From JBBRYW01 sp038237235 (lineage in GTDB: Bacteria > Actinomycetota > Thermoleophilia > Gaiellales > Gaiellaceae), in the NCBI GenBank assembly GCA_038237235.1, contig JBBRYW010000001.1, forward strand, positions 27,592 to 91,591: a stretch of 64,000 nt of DNA. Direction: 5' to 3'. Below, one piece after another: positions 37,143-45,710 of the stretch. Under the pieces are notes generated by a model. It was given only the letters and a program-made list of their open reading frames with translations. It was not told the origin of the DNA and searched no databases. Position numbers and translations under genes: made by a program. How positions within the stretch are numbered: position 1 is the first letter of the stretch; each line of letters begins with the position of its first letter.

Positions 37143-38186
37143 CTGATCATCAACACCGAACACGATTTCACCGCGTACCTGGACGCCGCCGAAGAGCGCG
37201 GCTCGGTGCCCGAGACCGAGCTCGAGGCGCTCGTCGCCGAGCATGAGCTCGAGGAAGACGAGCTGACCGCGCTGCGCCACGAGCTCGAGGCGCGCGGGGT
37301 CACCGTGACCGACGAGCCTACCGAGGGCGACGAGCCGGTCGTCCCTCCTTCGGCTGCCGTGCCCGCTGCGTTCGGCGACTCCCTGCAATTGTTCCTGAAC
37401 GAGGTGGGTCGTCATTCGCTGCTGACCGCTGCGGACGAGGTCGCCCTCGCGAAGCGGGTCGAGCGCGGGGATCGCGCTGCGAAGGAGCGAATGATCAACT
37501 CGAACCTGCGCCTCGTCGTCTCGATTGCGAAGCGCTACCAGGGCCACGGGGTTCCGCTCCTCGACCTGATCCAGGATGGCTGCATCGGGCTGAACCGCGC
37601 GGTCGAGAAGTTCGACTGGCGAAAGGGATACAAGTTCTCGACCTATGCCACCTGGTGGATTCGCCAAGCGGTTCAGCGCGCCGTGGCCAACCAGGCCAAG
37701 ACGATTCGCGTTCCCGTGCATGTCCGCGAGCGCCGCCAGAAGCTCGGCCGCGCGAGCCAGCGCCTGCAGGTCGAGCTCGGACGTGACCCGACCGAGGAGG
37801 AGCTTGCGACCGCGACGGGCCTCAAGCTGGAGCACGTGATCGAGGCGCTAGCCGTCGTCGACGCGTCCGTCTCGCTCAACCAGGGCGTCGGCTCGGAGGG
37901 CGATGGTGAGCTTGGCGACCTCTTTGCCGACGTGACCGCGGATGACCCGGTCGAGGAGGCGGCGGACGCGCTGCGCCACCAGGCCGTGCGCAAGGTCGTG
38001 TCGAGCCTGCCGGAACGGCAGCGCCGCATCGTCGAGCTGCGCTTTGGACTGGCCGACGGCGAGGCCTGGACGCTCGAGGCGATCGGGTCGGAGCTCGGTC
38101 TCACCCGGGAGCGGGTGCGCCAGCTCGAGCGCGAGGCGTTCGTGACGCTTGAGCGCGAGCTCGACGGTCTAGCCGAGGCGGCATAG
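37143..38186 (+). CDS. RpoD-like sigma-70 factor, apparent CTG start
   Basis: 347 residues. Region 1.2 (LQLFLNEVGRHSLLT), region 2 (NLRLVVSIAKRYQGHGVPLL, KFSTYATWWIRQAVQRA), region 3, and region 4 (LGLTRERVRQLEREA) are complete, so this is a group 1/2 sigma-70. An acidic, region 1.1-like N-terminus (FTAYLDAAEERG, then VPETELEALVAEHEL) is encoded upstream of the first GTG at 37206. It begins at CTG 37143, which has AAAGGAG 5-6 nt upstream. CTG initiation is therefore favoured over GTG 37206. Confidence 0.9.
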   Translation: MIINTEHDFTAYLDAAEERGSVPETELEALVAEHELEEDELTALRHELEARGVTVTDEPTEGDEPVVPPSAAVPAAFGDSLQLFLNEVGRHSLLTAADEVALAKRVERGDRAAKERMINSNLRLVVSIAKRYQGHGVPLLDLIQDGCIGLNRAVEKFDWRKGYKFSTYATWWIRQAVQRAVANQAKTIRVPVHVRERRQKLGRASQRLQVELGRDPTEEELATATGLKLEHVIEALAVVDASVSLNQGVGSEGDGELGDLFADVTADDPVEEAADALRHQAVRKVVSSLPERQRRIVELRFGLADGEAWTLEAIGSELGLTRERVRQLEREAFVTLERELDGLAEAA

Positions 38187-38193
38187 CTCCTAC

Positions 38194-39285
38194 TTAGACG
38201 GTCGCGAATGCTCGTCGGCCGACGAGCATTCGCTTGATCTCCAGGTTGTCGTCCAGAACGACCAGATCGGCCGGCTGGCCAACATCTAGCCGGCCGATCG
38301 TCTCGTCGCCGAGCACGCGGGCGGGAGCCGCCGTCGCGGCGACCAGAGCCTCTTCGAGCGTCGCGCCGAGCCCGTGCAGGTTGCGGATCGCTCCGATCAT
38401 CGTCAGCGTGCTGCCGGCCAGAACGCCGTCGGGCCGGCGTGCGACCCCGCCCCGCACCTCGACTTCGACACCGCCGACGGTCGAGCGCCCGTCCCCGACG
38501 CCCGCCGCGGCAATCGCGTCCGTGACGAGGGCGAGCCGCCCCCGGGCAGCGCGCCGGGCCAGGATCGCCGTCTCGGGAGCGAGGTGCACGCCGTCGAGGA
38601 TGGCCTGGACGATCACGTCGTCCCGGGCGAGCGCGGCTCCCGCGATCCCCGGGTCCCTGTGCGAAAACGGGCGCATGGCGTTGAACAGGTGAGTCACCGT
38701 TCGGACGCCCCGGTCGAACGCATGGTTGGCCTGCGATGCGCTCGCGTTGCTGTGCCCCGCCGACACCGCGATGCCGCGAGCGTGAAGAAGGTCGATCAGC
38801 CGGTCGGCTCCCGGCAGCTCTGGCGCGAGCGTGACGAGGCGGACCGGGCCCGCCGAGAGCAGCCGCTCGAGCAGCGCGGGGTCGGGATCCCGGCGAGCCG
38901 CTGGCGGGTGTGTCCCGAGGCGGCTCGGGGACAGAAAGGGCCCTTCGAGGTGGACTCCGAGCAGCCGTGGCCCGGCCATGGCTGCCGGGACGGCAGCGAG
39001 CGCGTCGAGCAGATCCTCCTCCGGCGCCGTGATGAATGTGGGCAGGTAGGCGGTGACACCGGTCTCGAGGAGCGCCTCACCCGCGCGCCGGTAGCCGTTC
39101 GCGTCCGCGCCGAGAAAGTCGACCCCTGCGAAGCCGTTGACCTGAAGGTCGACGAAGCCGGGGGCGGCGATCCCTTGGCGGCTCGGTGAGGCAAGGCCGT
39201 ACCGCGCGACAAGGCCGTCAACGACCTCGACGTCCCCGGGAACGAGCCGGCCGCCGACCAGTGCTGCCTCGACTCCCAGCTTCAC
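38194..39285 (-). CDS. nagA: N-acetylglucosamine-6-phosphate deacetylase
   Basis: A 363-residue amidohydrolase. APGFVDLQVNGFAG, GVHLEGPFLSP, the metal/substrate His residues in GHSNAS and VTHLFNAMRPFSHR, and LVTDAIAAAG match NagA. It deacetylates GlcNAc-6-P to GlcN-6-P in amino-sugar recycling. GTG 39285 is taken as start (GAGGTG). Convergent with the sigma gene (7 nt) and divergent from the LuxR/TPR regulator. Confidence 0.92.
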   Translation of the reverse strand: MKLGVEAALVGGRLVPGDVEVVDGLVARYGLASPSRQGIAAPGFVDLQVNGFAGVDFLGADANGYRRAGEALLETGVTAYLPTFITAPEEDLLDALAAVPAAMAGPRLLGVHLEGPFLSPSRLGTHPPAARRDPDPALLERLLSAGPVRLVTLAPELPGADRLIDLLHARGIAVSAGHSNASASQANHAFDRGVRTVTHLFNAMRPFSHRDPGIAGAALARDDVIVQAILDGVHLAPETAILARRAARGRLALVTDAIAAAGVGDGRSTVGGVEVEVRGGVARRPDGVLAGSTLTMIGAIRNLHGLGATLEEALVAATAAPARVLGDETIGRLDVGQPADLVVLDDNLEIKRMLVGRRAFATV

Positions 39286-39360
39286 CTCACGCGACGCTAC
39301 TTGAACCCTCCGGACGCTGCGTCCAAGAGCGCTGCTCGAGCCTGCGGCTCGTGGCTTACC

Positions 39361-39387
39361 GCCGGGCACTTTGCCCGGCGCTAAGCT
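39361..39387 (+). promoter_or_regulatory. Inverted repeat plus -10 of LuxR/TPR gene
   Basis: A perfect inverted repeat GCCGGGC-N5-GCCCGGC (39361-39379) is followed after 2 nt by TAAGCT (39382-39387), which ends 7 nt before GTG 39395. The repeat fills the space where the -35/-10 spacer should be. This looks like a regulated, leaderless promoter. Confidence 0.5.
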
Positions 39388-39394
39388 CGGTCTC

Positions 39395-41014
39395 GTGGCC
39401 ACGGTCACGGACCCGCTCGGAGCAGCGCGCGAGGCGCTTGAGGACGGCGATTGGCAGCGCGCGAAGGACGAGTTCGTCAGGGCCGTCGCGACCGAGGAGA
39501 CTGCGTCGGCTGTCGAGGGGCTCGGGCTCGCGTGCCGCTGGCTTGGCGAGATCGGCTCGACCTTCCGGGCATACGGTCGTGCGTACCGTCTGTACCGGCA
39601 GGCCGGGGATCGGGTCGGCGCCGCGCGGGTCGCGCTTCAGCTCGCGTCGTGCGAAGGGACGTTTCGCTCGGAGAAGGCCGTCGCCCTCGGCTGGCTCGAG
39701 CGCGCGGCCCGCCTGCTCGAGGGGAGCGTGCCGGGGCTCGAGCACGGGTGGGTCGAGCTCTGGCGAGGACACGTCGCACTCCAGCTCGACCGTGACCCGG
39801 CGCGCGCGCTCGAGCACTCAACTCGCGCCCGAGAGATCGGCAGCGCGGCGGGTCTGCTCGACATCGAGATGACAGGACTCGCTCAGCTGGGCCTCGCCCT
39901 CGTCAGCCTCGGCCGGGTCGAAGAGGGGATGCGCTGTCTCGACGAGTCCGCGGCGGCGGCCACCGCCGGGGAGATGGAGGATCTCGACGCGATCAGCAGC
40001 ACCTACTGCTACCTGATCGACGCCTGCAAGCGCGTCCGCGACTTCGGCCGGGCGGCGCAGTGGTGCGACCACGTCGCGGAGTTCAGCGAGCGCTGGTCGG
40101 ATCAGATCACGTTCGCCGCCTGCCGAACGCACTACGCGGACATTCTGATCTGGCGCGGCGCCTGGGCCGAGGCCGAGTCCGACCTCCTCGGGCTCCTGGG
40201 CGATCTCGGCGCCCTGCACCGGAGCCGCCTGGCGGACGCGCTTGTCCGCCTCGCCGAGCTTCGTCGCCGCCAGGGCCGCCTCTCCGATGCCGCCGAGCTA
40301 CTGGCCCAGTGCGAGGGGCATCTGCTTGCGCCGCTCGCCGCAGCCGCTCTCGCGCTCGATCGCGACGAGCCGGACGAGGCGCTTCGGTCGGTCGAGCGCT
40401 ATCTGAGGCGCGTCGCCCCAGACTCGCTGACCGAGCGTGCCGCCGGCCTCGAGCTGCTCGTTCGCGCTGCGGCGGCGAGGGGCGATCTCCCAACCGCACG
40501 CGACGCGAGAGACCAGCTCGCCGAGATCGCCGAGTGCGTGACGAGCGATGCCGCACAAGCATCGGCCGCGCTCGCCGCGGGCGTCGTCGCGATCGCCGAG
40601 GAGCGCTGGGGCGACGCATGCCGTCGCCTCGAGGACGCCGTCGATCTGTTCACGGCGAGCGGTGGCCGCTGGGAGTCAGCGCAGGCGCGCCGTGAGCTCG
40701 CGCGAACGCTACGCGCCCTCGGGAAGGTCGATGCTGCCGATCGCGAGCTGCGGGCGGCGTATCAGGAGCTGAGCCGGCTCGGCGGGGCGGCGCGCCCGGC
40801 GGAGGTCTCGCGGGCCGGATTGACCCGACGGGAGCTCGAGGTTCTCGGGCTCGTCGCGCGGGGCCGCTCGAACCAGGAGATCGCCGCGCAGCTCGTGCTG
40901 TCGGTGCGCACCGTCGAACGGCACGTCTCGAGCATCTACAACAAGATTGGCGCTTCGGGAGGGGCCGCGCGGGCGGCGGCCGCCTCATACGCGCTCGTCG
41001 AGGGCCTCGCCTAG
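39395..41014 (+). CDS. TPR-containing LuxR-family regulator
   Basis: 539 residues. About 460 residues of TPR-like helical repeats (LGLACRWLGEIGSTFRAYGRA, CDHVAEFSERW, SLVERYLRR-like) precede a C-terminal LuxR helix-turn-helix (LTRRELEVLGLVARGRSNQEI, then SVRTVERHVSSIYNKIG). There is no N-terminal ATPase, unlike the regulator at 1393. GTG 39395 is preferred over TTG 39371 because a -10-like box ends 7 nt before it. The adjacent same-strand methyltransferase (41182) is a likely target, as this pair is often seen together in actinobacteria. Confidence 0.85.
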   Translation: MATVTDPLGAAREALEDGDWQRAKDEFVRAVATEETASAVEGLGLACRWLGEIGSTFRAYGRAYRLYRQAGDRVGAARVALQLASCEGTFRSEKAVALGWLERAARLLEGSVPGLEHGWVELWRGHVALQLDRDPARALEHSTRAREIGSAAGLLDIEMTGLAQLGLALVSLGRVEEGMRCLDESAAAATAGEMEDLDAISSTYCYLIDACKRVRDFGRAAQWCDHVAEFSERWSDQITFAACRTHYADILIWRGAWAEAESDLLGLLGDLGALHRSRLADALVRLAELRRRQGRLSDAAELLAQCEGHLLAPLAAAALALDRDEPDEALRSVERYLRRVAPDSLTERAAGLELLVRAAAARGDLPTARDARDQLAEIAECVTSDAAQASAALAAGVVAIAEERWGDACRRLEDAVDLFTASGGRWESAQARRELARTLRALGKVDAADRELRAAYQELSRLGGAARPAEVSRAGLTRRELEVLGLVARGRSNQEIAAQLVLSVRTVERHVSSIYNKIGASGGAARAAAASYALVEGLA

Positions 41015-41181
41015 CACTCAACGCTAAGTTGCGTGTTCGGCACGCGAGACCTGCGTGCCCGCACTCATGACACGCCGGTCGCGCTGCTCTAGCGTCTCTG
41101 TCACCGGGAGACCTCGCCGGGCGCCGGGCATTCGGCCCCCGGCGGGGCCCGGCTCCCGATCCCCCACCAAGGAGGTGCCAG

Positions 41182-42252
41182 ATGACCACGACCGAACTGG
41201 ACGCCACGAAGCTGGAGGCGTTCGGCGGACGGATGCTCGGGCTGCTCAACGACGCGCTGCTCTCGATCCTCGTCAGCATCGCTCACCAGACGGGTCTCTA
41301 CGACTCGCTCGCGGAGATGGCCCCCGCCACGAGCGGGGAGATCGCCGAGGCCAGCGGCCTTGACGAGCGCTACGTCCGCGAATGGGCCGCCGCGATGACT
41401 GTGGGCGGCATCCTCGAATACAAGCCGGGCGCCGAGACCTATTTCCTGCCGCCCGAGCACGCCGCATTCCTCGCCCGGGCCGCCGGCTCGAACAACATGG
41501 CGTTCCTCGCGCGGCTCGTCGGCCTGTCGGGGACGGTCGAGCCGGAGCTCGTCCAGGCCTTCCACGACGGCCGGGGCGTCCCGTACGAGAAGTACCCGGA
41601 CTTCCAGCTCCTCCAGGCCGAGGAGAGCGGGTCGACCTTCGACGAGAAGCTCGTGGAGGTCATCCTCCCGCTAGCCGGCGTCGTCGAGCGGCTCGGGGAG
41701 GGAATCGACGTACTCGACGTCGGCTGTGGCGCCGGCCACGCCGTCAACGTGATGGCGCGGGCGTTTCCGGCGACCCGCTTTACGGGCGTCGACGTCTCGG
41801 AGGAGGGCCTCGAGCTGGCCCGCACCGAGGCAGCCGGGCTCGCTCTCGAGAACGTCCGCTTCGAGGTACGGAACGTGCACGAGCTCGCCGCACGCGAGGC
41901 CTACGACCTCGTGACCGCTTTCGACGTCGTCCACGACCTCGCACACCCGGGGAGGGCGCTCGAGCAGCTCGCGGCCGCGCTCAGGCCCGGCGGGACGTTC
42001 CTTCTGGGCGAGATCGCGGCTGCGAGCACGCTCGAGGGAAACCTGGAGAATCCGTTCGCACCGCTGCTCTACTCGATGTCCGTGATCCACTGCATGTCGG
42101 TCTCGCTCGCCCAGGACGGCGAGGGGCACGGCACGGCGTGGGGACGCGAGAACGCGCTGGCGGCGCTGGGGGCTGCCGGGCTCGTCGACGTCGAGGCGAA
42201 GGAGTTGGAAGACGATCCGTTCCACACGTTCTTCGTCGCGCGGAAGGGGTAG
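41182..42252 (+). CDS. SAM methyltransferase with N-terminal winged helix
   Basis: 356 residues. An N-terminal O-methyltransferase-type dimerisation/winged-helix domain (LVSIAHQTGLYDSLAE, SGEIAEASGLDERYVREW) precedes a Rossmann methyltransferase domain (VLDVGCGAGHAVN, GVDVSEEGLELAR, YDLVTAFDVVHDLAHPG, LRPGGTFLLGE). A near-perfect ribosome site AAGGAGGTG lies 5 nt before ATG 41182. Substrate unknown. It follows the LuxR/TPR gene by 167 nt, and that gap shows no gene. Confidence 0.85.
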   Translation: MTTTELDATKLEAFGGRMLGLLNDALLSILVSIAHQTGLYDSLAEMAPATSGEIAEASGLDERYVREWAAAMTVGGILEYKPGAETYFLPPEHAAFLARAAGSNNMAFLARLVGLSGTVEPELVQAFHDGRGVPYEKYPDFQLLQAEESGSTFDEKLVEVILPLAGVVERLGEGIDVLDVGCGAGHAVNVMARAFPATRFTGVDVSEEGLELARTEAAGLALENVRFEVRNVHELAAREAYDLVTAFDVVHDLAHPGRALEQLAAALRPGGTFLLGEIAAASTLEGNLENPFAPLLYSMSVIHCMSVSLAQDGEGHGTAWGRENALAALGAAGLVDVEAKELEDDPFHTFFVARKG

Positions 42253-42329
42253 AAGGAGCTGAGGCGCACTCGTGAGCCGAGCGGCTCTGTTGAGGGCGCT
42301 GCGGGCCTCGTTGCCGTAGCGCCCGTGTG

Positions 42330-42335
42330 TAGATT
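42330..42335 (+). promoter_or_regulatory. Leaderless -10 box of DUF402 gene
   Basis: TAGATT ends 7 nt before ATG 42343, with no ribosome site between. The pattern repeats that seen at carA and the LuxR/TPR gene. Confidence 0.45.
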
Positions 42336-42342
42336 CGCGGCC

Positions 42343-42939
42343 ATGCGCCGCGACGTCGTCCTCGTCCGCAGCGTGTACCGGGGCCGCGTCCGCTGGGCGT
42401 TTCCGCATCGGGTCGTCGGGGATCGCGAGGGCCGGCTCGCGCTCTACCTCGCCCTCGGCACGCCCGGCGTCTCGATGGGCCGGGGCCCCGACGGCCGCTA
42501 CCTCGAGCGCTGGGCCCGCGGCGATGATCCCGTTCGGCACGTCTGGCAGCGAACGCACGCGCTCGACCTGATTCGGCACGGCGCGGCCCACGCGCTTCGG
42601 CTCTTCTGGGACGAGGACTGGCGCTTCCTCGGCTGGTACGTGAACCTGCAGGCGCCGCTCCGGCGTACACCCCTCGGCTACGACACGACGGACTGGGCGC
42701 TCGACGTCTGGGTCGAGCCCGACGGCAGGTGGGCTTGGAAGGACGAGGAGGACTTCGCCGAGGCGCAGGCTCTCGGCATCCTCGACGAGGAGGCCGCCGT
42801 GAGCGTCCGCGCCGAGGGAGAGCGTGTCGTCGCTGAGCGCCCGTGGCCTACAGGCTGGGAGAGCTGGCGTCCCGAGGCGGCCTGGCCGCTTCCGCAGCTG
42901 CCGGAGGACTGGGATGCCGACTTCCGGGCGCAATCTTGA
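42343..42939 (+). CDS. DUF402 family protein (FomD/nucleotide phosphatase-like)
   Basis: 198 residues. The DUF402 core shows LRLFWDEDWRFLGWYVNLQAP, RTPLGYDTTDWALDVW and the acidic WKDEEDFAEAQALG. DUF402 proteins studied (e.g. FomD, Ntdp) hydrolyse nucleoside diphosphates or nucleotidyl-phosphonates using two metal ions, and the acidic residues in these motifs fit. ATG 42343 is the likely start (leaderless box upstream). Confidence 0.85.
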   Translation: MRRDVVLVRSVYRGRVRWAFPHRVVGDREGRLALYLALGTPGVSMGRGPDGRYLERWARGDDPVRHVWQRTHALDLIRHGAAHALRLFWDEDWRFLGWYVNLQAPLRRTPLGYDTTDWALDVWVEPDGRWAWKDEEDFAEAQALGILDEEAAVSVRAEGERVVAERPWPTGWESWRPEAAWPLPQLPEDWDADFRAQS

Positions 42940-43037
42940 TCCTCGTGGTGCGGCCGTGACTGCCTCGGGGGCGTTCGATCCCGATCTGTTCGAGTGGGAC
43001 CTCCGGCCGCCAGGAGGCCCAGCGTCGGCTCGCGCGC

Positions 43038-43571
43038 GTGGAGGCGCCCTGGTACGTCGCGGCCGGCTGGGCGATCGACCTCTTCCTCGGCGAGCAGCGC
43101 CGAGAGCACGAGGATCTCGAGATCGCGGTGCCGAGCGACCGGTTCAGTGAGGTCGTCGGGGCACTCGCGGGACTCGAGCTCTTCGTCGTCGGCCACCATC
43201 TCGCGACGCCGGTCGCGCAGGCCGGCGAGCTGCTCGACACCTACCACCAGACATGGGCACTCGAGCGTGCTGCAGGCGTCTGGCGCCTCGACGTCTTCCG
43301 CGAGCCCTCGGCTGGCGAGACCTGGATCTGCCGCCGCGACGAGAGTATCCGGCTGCCCTTCGACCAGCTGATCGAGTGGAGTGGCGAGGGGATCCCGTAC
43401 GCCCGTCCCGAGATCATCCTGCTCTTCAAGGCTAAGCACGCGCGAGCGAAGGACGACTCCGACCTCGCCGCCGCCCTTCCGCTGCTCACATCGGAGCGGC
43501 GTCGCTGGCTCGCCGGGGCGCTGGAGCTCGTTCACCCCGGCCACCGCTGGCTGGGCGAAATTCACGACTAG
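43038..43571 (+). CDS. Nucleotidyltransferase-like (ANT(2'')-like), N-terminus frameshifted
   Basis: 177 residues from GTG 43038: APWYVAAGWAIDLFLGEQRREHEDLEIAV is the active-site region of aminoglycoside 2''-adenylyltransferase-like proteins (Asp/Glu pair in HEDLEI). Upstream, codons from GTG 42956 give FDPDLFEWDLR in a different frame; RQEAQRLARVEAPW joins to it if one base is removed near 43005. So the natural gene probably began at 42956 and has one frameshift; the core from 43038 may still be made. Antibiotic modification is not implied. Confidence 0.7.
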   Translation: MEAPWYVAAGWAIDLFLGEQRREHEDLEIAVPSDRFSEVVGALAGLELFVVGHHLATPVAQAGELLDTYHQTWALERAAGVWRLDVFREPSAGETWICRRDESIRLPFDQLIEWSGEGIPYARPEIILLFKAKHARAKDDSDLAAALPLLTSERRRWLAGALELVHPGHRWLGEIHD

Positions 43572-44362
43572 CGCTCGGCGGCGAGGTCGTCGAGCAACCT
43601 CTCGAGCTCGACCGGCCGGTCGCGGTGCGCCTCCCACCGGGCGTACAGAGCGGCGGCGCCACGGCCGAGGCCGTCGGGCAGGCCCAGGACGAGGCAGGTG
43701 TCGGCGACCTCCTCCAGCTCGGGTGCCCAGCGCCAGGCTTTCGGGCCCGCGCGGATGACGCGCTCGCCGTCGACGCCCTCGCCGGCGAGGGCCTGCTCCA
43801 CGCCGTAGGCCCGGGCAATCGCGAGCGCCTGCGCCGTGAGGGCGACACCGATCTTGTTCCAGCCGCCGAAGGCCATCTTGAGTGCCGAGGCGGCCCCGAC
43901 GCCTCCTGCGAGGGCGATTGCCGTGACGTCGGTTCCCGCGAACAGCTGGGCGACCTGCTCGACCTCTTCAGGCTCGCCGGAGAGGTAGAGGTTGACCTTC
44001 GTCCGGGAGATGACGGCGCCGTCGACGACGCGCACGCCGCGGTCGGCGAGGGCCCTCGCGACCCGCTCGGCCCGGGCCGGGGAGATCGCGTTCGCCTCGA
44101 CGTAGAGCCCGCGGAAGCCGGCGCCGGCCACCGAGCTCGCCACGTCCTCGGCGATCGCCGGCGGGCAGAGGCTGAGCATCATCTCGCTTCGAGCGGCGAG
44201 CTCGGCCATCGTGCCGACGTCGCGGAACCCGGCCGCGCAGGCACGCTCGCGGGTTGCGTCGCTTCGGCCCTCGCCGGCCCAGAGCACGTCGCCGCGGGCC
44301 GCGCGACCGATGGTCTGGCCCATCTCGCCGGGAAAGAGCAGGCCGATCCGCGTCATCGTCAC
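43568..44362 (-). CDS. 6-phosphogluconate dehydrogenase-like oxidoreductase
   Basis: 264 residues. The N-terminal NAD(P)-binding domain starts TRIGLLFPGEMGQTIG. The middle ALKMAFGGWNKIG carries the 3-hydroxyacid dehydrogenase-type catalytic Lys. The C-terminal part matches the DUF1932 domain of this superfamily. GTG 44362 overlaps the previous gene's stop (GTGA) and is preferred; ATG 44356 is the alternative. Last gene of the seven-gene operon that starts at 49782. Substrate unknown. Confidence 0.8.
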   Translation of the reverse strand: MTMTRIGLLFPGEMGQTIGRAARGDVLWAGEGRSDATRERACAAGFRDVGTMAELAARSEMMLSLCPPAIAEDVASSVAGAGFRGLYVEANAISPARAERVARALADRGVRVVDGAVISRTKVNLYLSGEPEEVEQVAQLFAGTDVTAIALAGGVGAASALKMAFGGWNKIGVALTAQALAIARAYGVEQALAGEGVDGERVIRAGPKAWRWAPELEEVADTCLVLGLPDGLGRGAAALYARWEAHRDRPVELERLLDDLAAER

Positions 44363-45624
44363 ATCCAGCCTAAGCCTAGGACCTTTCCGGGCATGCGTGC
44401 TCCTTTCGCTCCTGGTGCGATCTTTTTTGCCCCTTCCTGCTCGAGCCGCTCGGCCGCGAGCAGGATCGTCAGCGCCGTCTGTCCTTCGACGAAGCCGCCC
44501 GCACGTGCCCGGGCGACAGCCTCGGCGAACGGCACGCGCACGAGCGTCACCTCCTCGCCCTCCTCCGGCGCCGCCGCATCCACCTCGACCCCGGTCGCCA
44601 GAAACGCGTCCGAGCGGAGGCCCATGTGAGCGCTCGAGGAATAAAAGGTCGTGAGGTGGCGCCACGATCGCGCTCGGCCGCCGGTCTCCTCGGCGAGCTC
44701 TCGCGCCGCCGCTTCGGCCGGCTGCTCGCCGTCCGCGACGGACCCGGCAGGCACTTCGAGCGTCCATTCGCGCACGGGATGGCGATACTGGCGCACGAGC
44801 AACAGCTCGCCCTCGTCGGTGACCGCCGCGACGAAGACGGCCCGGGGAACGGCGAGGTACGTGTACTCCGACTCCTGCCCTTCCGCACTCTCGAGCCGGT
44901 CGCTGATGACGGCGCGCCAGGGCGACGTCGAGAGGAGGGCGCTGCCGGTGAGCCTCGGCGGATCGCCCGTCAGGTCGTGGGTGCTGCCAAGGGCGCCCAC
45001 GACGGCGCGCGTGCGCGTGGCTCCCTCGGGAATCGACCGTGTGAGGGCGGCGAGGTCAGCGAGCGTATCCACGTCGCGCCAGCGCTCGAGCAGCGCGACC
45101 CGGAGGCCCGCCGCGCGGCACCGCTCGATCGTGACCGCGAGAACGGCCGGGGTCGACCACGGTATCCCGGTGAACGGGGCCTCCGCGAACGCCCGCATTG
45201 CGATCAGCCAGTAGCCACCGTCGAGCGCGGGCCCGAGAACTACGTCGGCGCTCCGCTTCAGCGCACTGAAGGCACGCCCGAGAGAGCCGGGTGGGATACC
45301 AGGGATGTCGGAGGAGACGAGGGCGACCGGCCCCGAGCTCGAGTACCGAGCCATGCCAAGCCTGAGAGCGTCCGCGAGGCCGACTCCGTCCTGGAGCTGG
45401 AGGTGGGTGCCGGGTCCCGCAAGTGCGGCTAGCGCATCGCCGTCACGCGGGTCGGCGTACAGGAGACCGGTCTCTTTCACCTCGGTGCGGCACGAGTCGA
45501 GGGTGTCGAGCAGCAGGGCGGCCTGCAGGTCGGCCGCCTGCCCGGGGGTCAGTGGGGGAACGAGGCGGGTCTTGGCGCGGCCGGGAACCGGCGCCTTCGC
45601 CATGATCAGGACGGCTTGGCTCAT
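44359..45624 (-). CDS. DUF2064 transferase-Nudix hydrolase fusion
   Basis: 421 residues in two domains. Residues 1 to about 205 are a TIGR04282/DUF2064 protein (VLIMAKAPVPGRAKTRLVPPL, SSDIPGIPP, GPALDGGYWLIAM), a CofC-like nucleotidyl/glycosyltransferase fold. Residues about 225-410 are an ADP-ribose pyrophosphatase-type Nudix hydrolase with box GSVADGE..(x7)..RELAEETG (about 294-316). One continuous frame, no internal start signal. ATG 45624 overlaps MIRU-like copy F. Fusion suggests nucleotide-sugar making and clearing in one polypeptide (inference). Confidence 0.82.
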   Translation of the reverse strand: MSQAVLIMAKAPVPGRAKTRLVPPLTPGQAADLQAALLLDTLDSCRTEVKETGLLYADPRDGDALAALAGPGTHLQLQDGVGLADALRLGMARYSSSGPVALVSSDIPGIPPGSLGRAFSALKRSADVVLGPALDGGYWLIAMRAFAEAPFTGIPWSTPAVLAVTIERCRAAGLRVALLERWRDVDTLADLAALTRSIPEGATRTRAVVGALGSTHDLTGDPPRLTGSALLSTSPWRAVISDRLESAEGQESEYTYLAVPRAVFVAAVTDEGELLLVRQYRHPVREWTLEVPAGSVADGEQPAEAAARELAEETGGRARSWRHLTTFYSSSAHMGLRSDAFLATGVEVDAAAPEEGEEVTLVRVPFAEAVARARAGGFVEGQTALTILLAAERLEQEGAKKIAPGAKGARMPGKVLGLGWM

Positions 45625-45710
45625 CGGTCAACCTCTTGAGACTCATGCGGAGCGGGCGACCGACGACCGTGCGCGTCACTCCGGCGATCCCGGACGCGTA
45701 GCGTGGTCAT
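45621..45710 (-). repeat. MIRU-like element, copy F
   Basis: A 90-nt copy between the membrane-GT2 gene and the DUF2064-Nudix gene. ATG 45710 overlaps the GT stop (ATGA); its TGA overlaps ATG 45624. The peptide begins MTTLRVRDRRSDA and ends PHESQEVDR. It lies about 15 kb from the argC-argJ copies and in an unrelated operon, again in the operon's own orientation. Confidence 0.93.
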
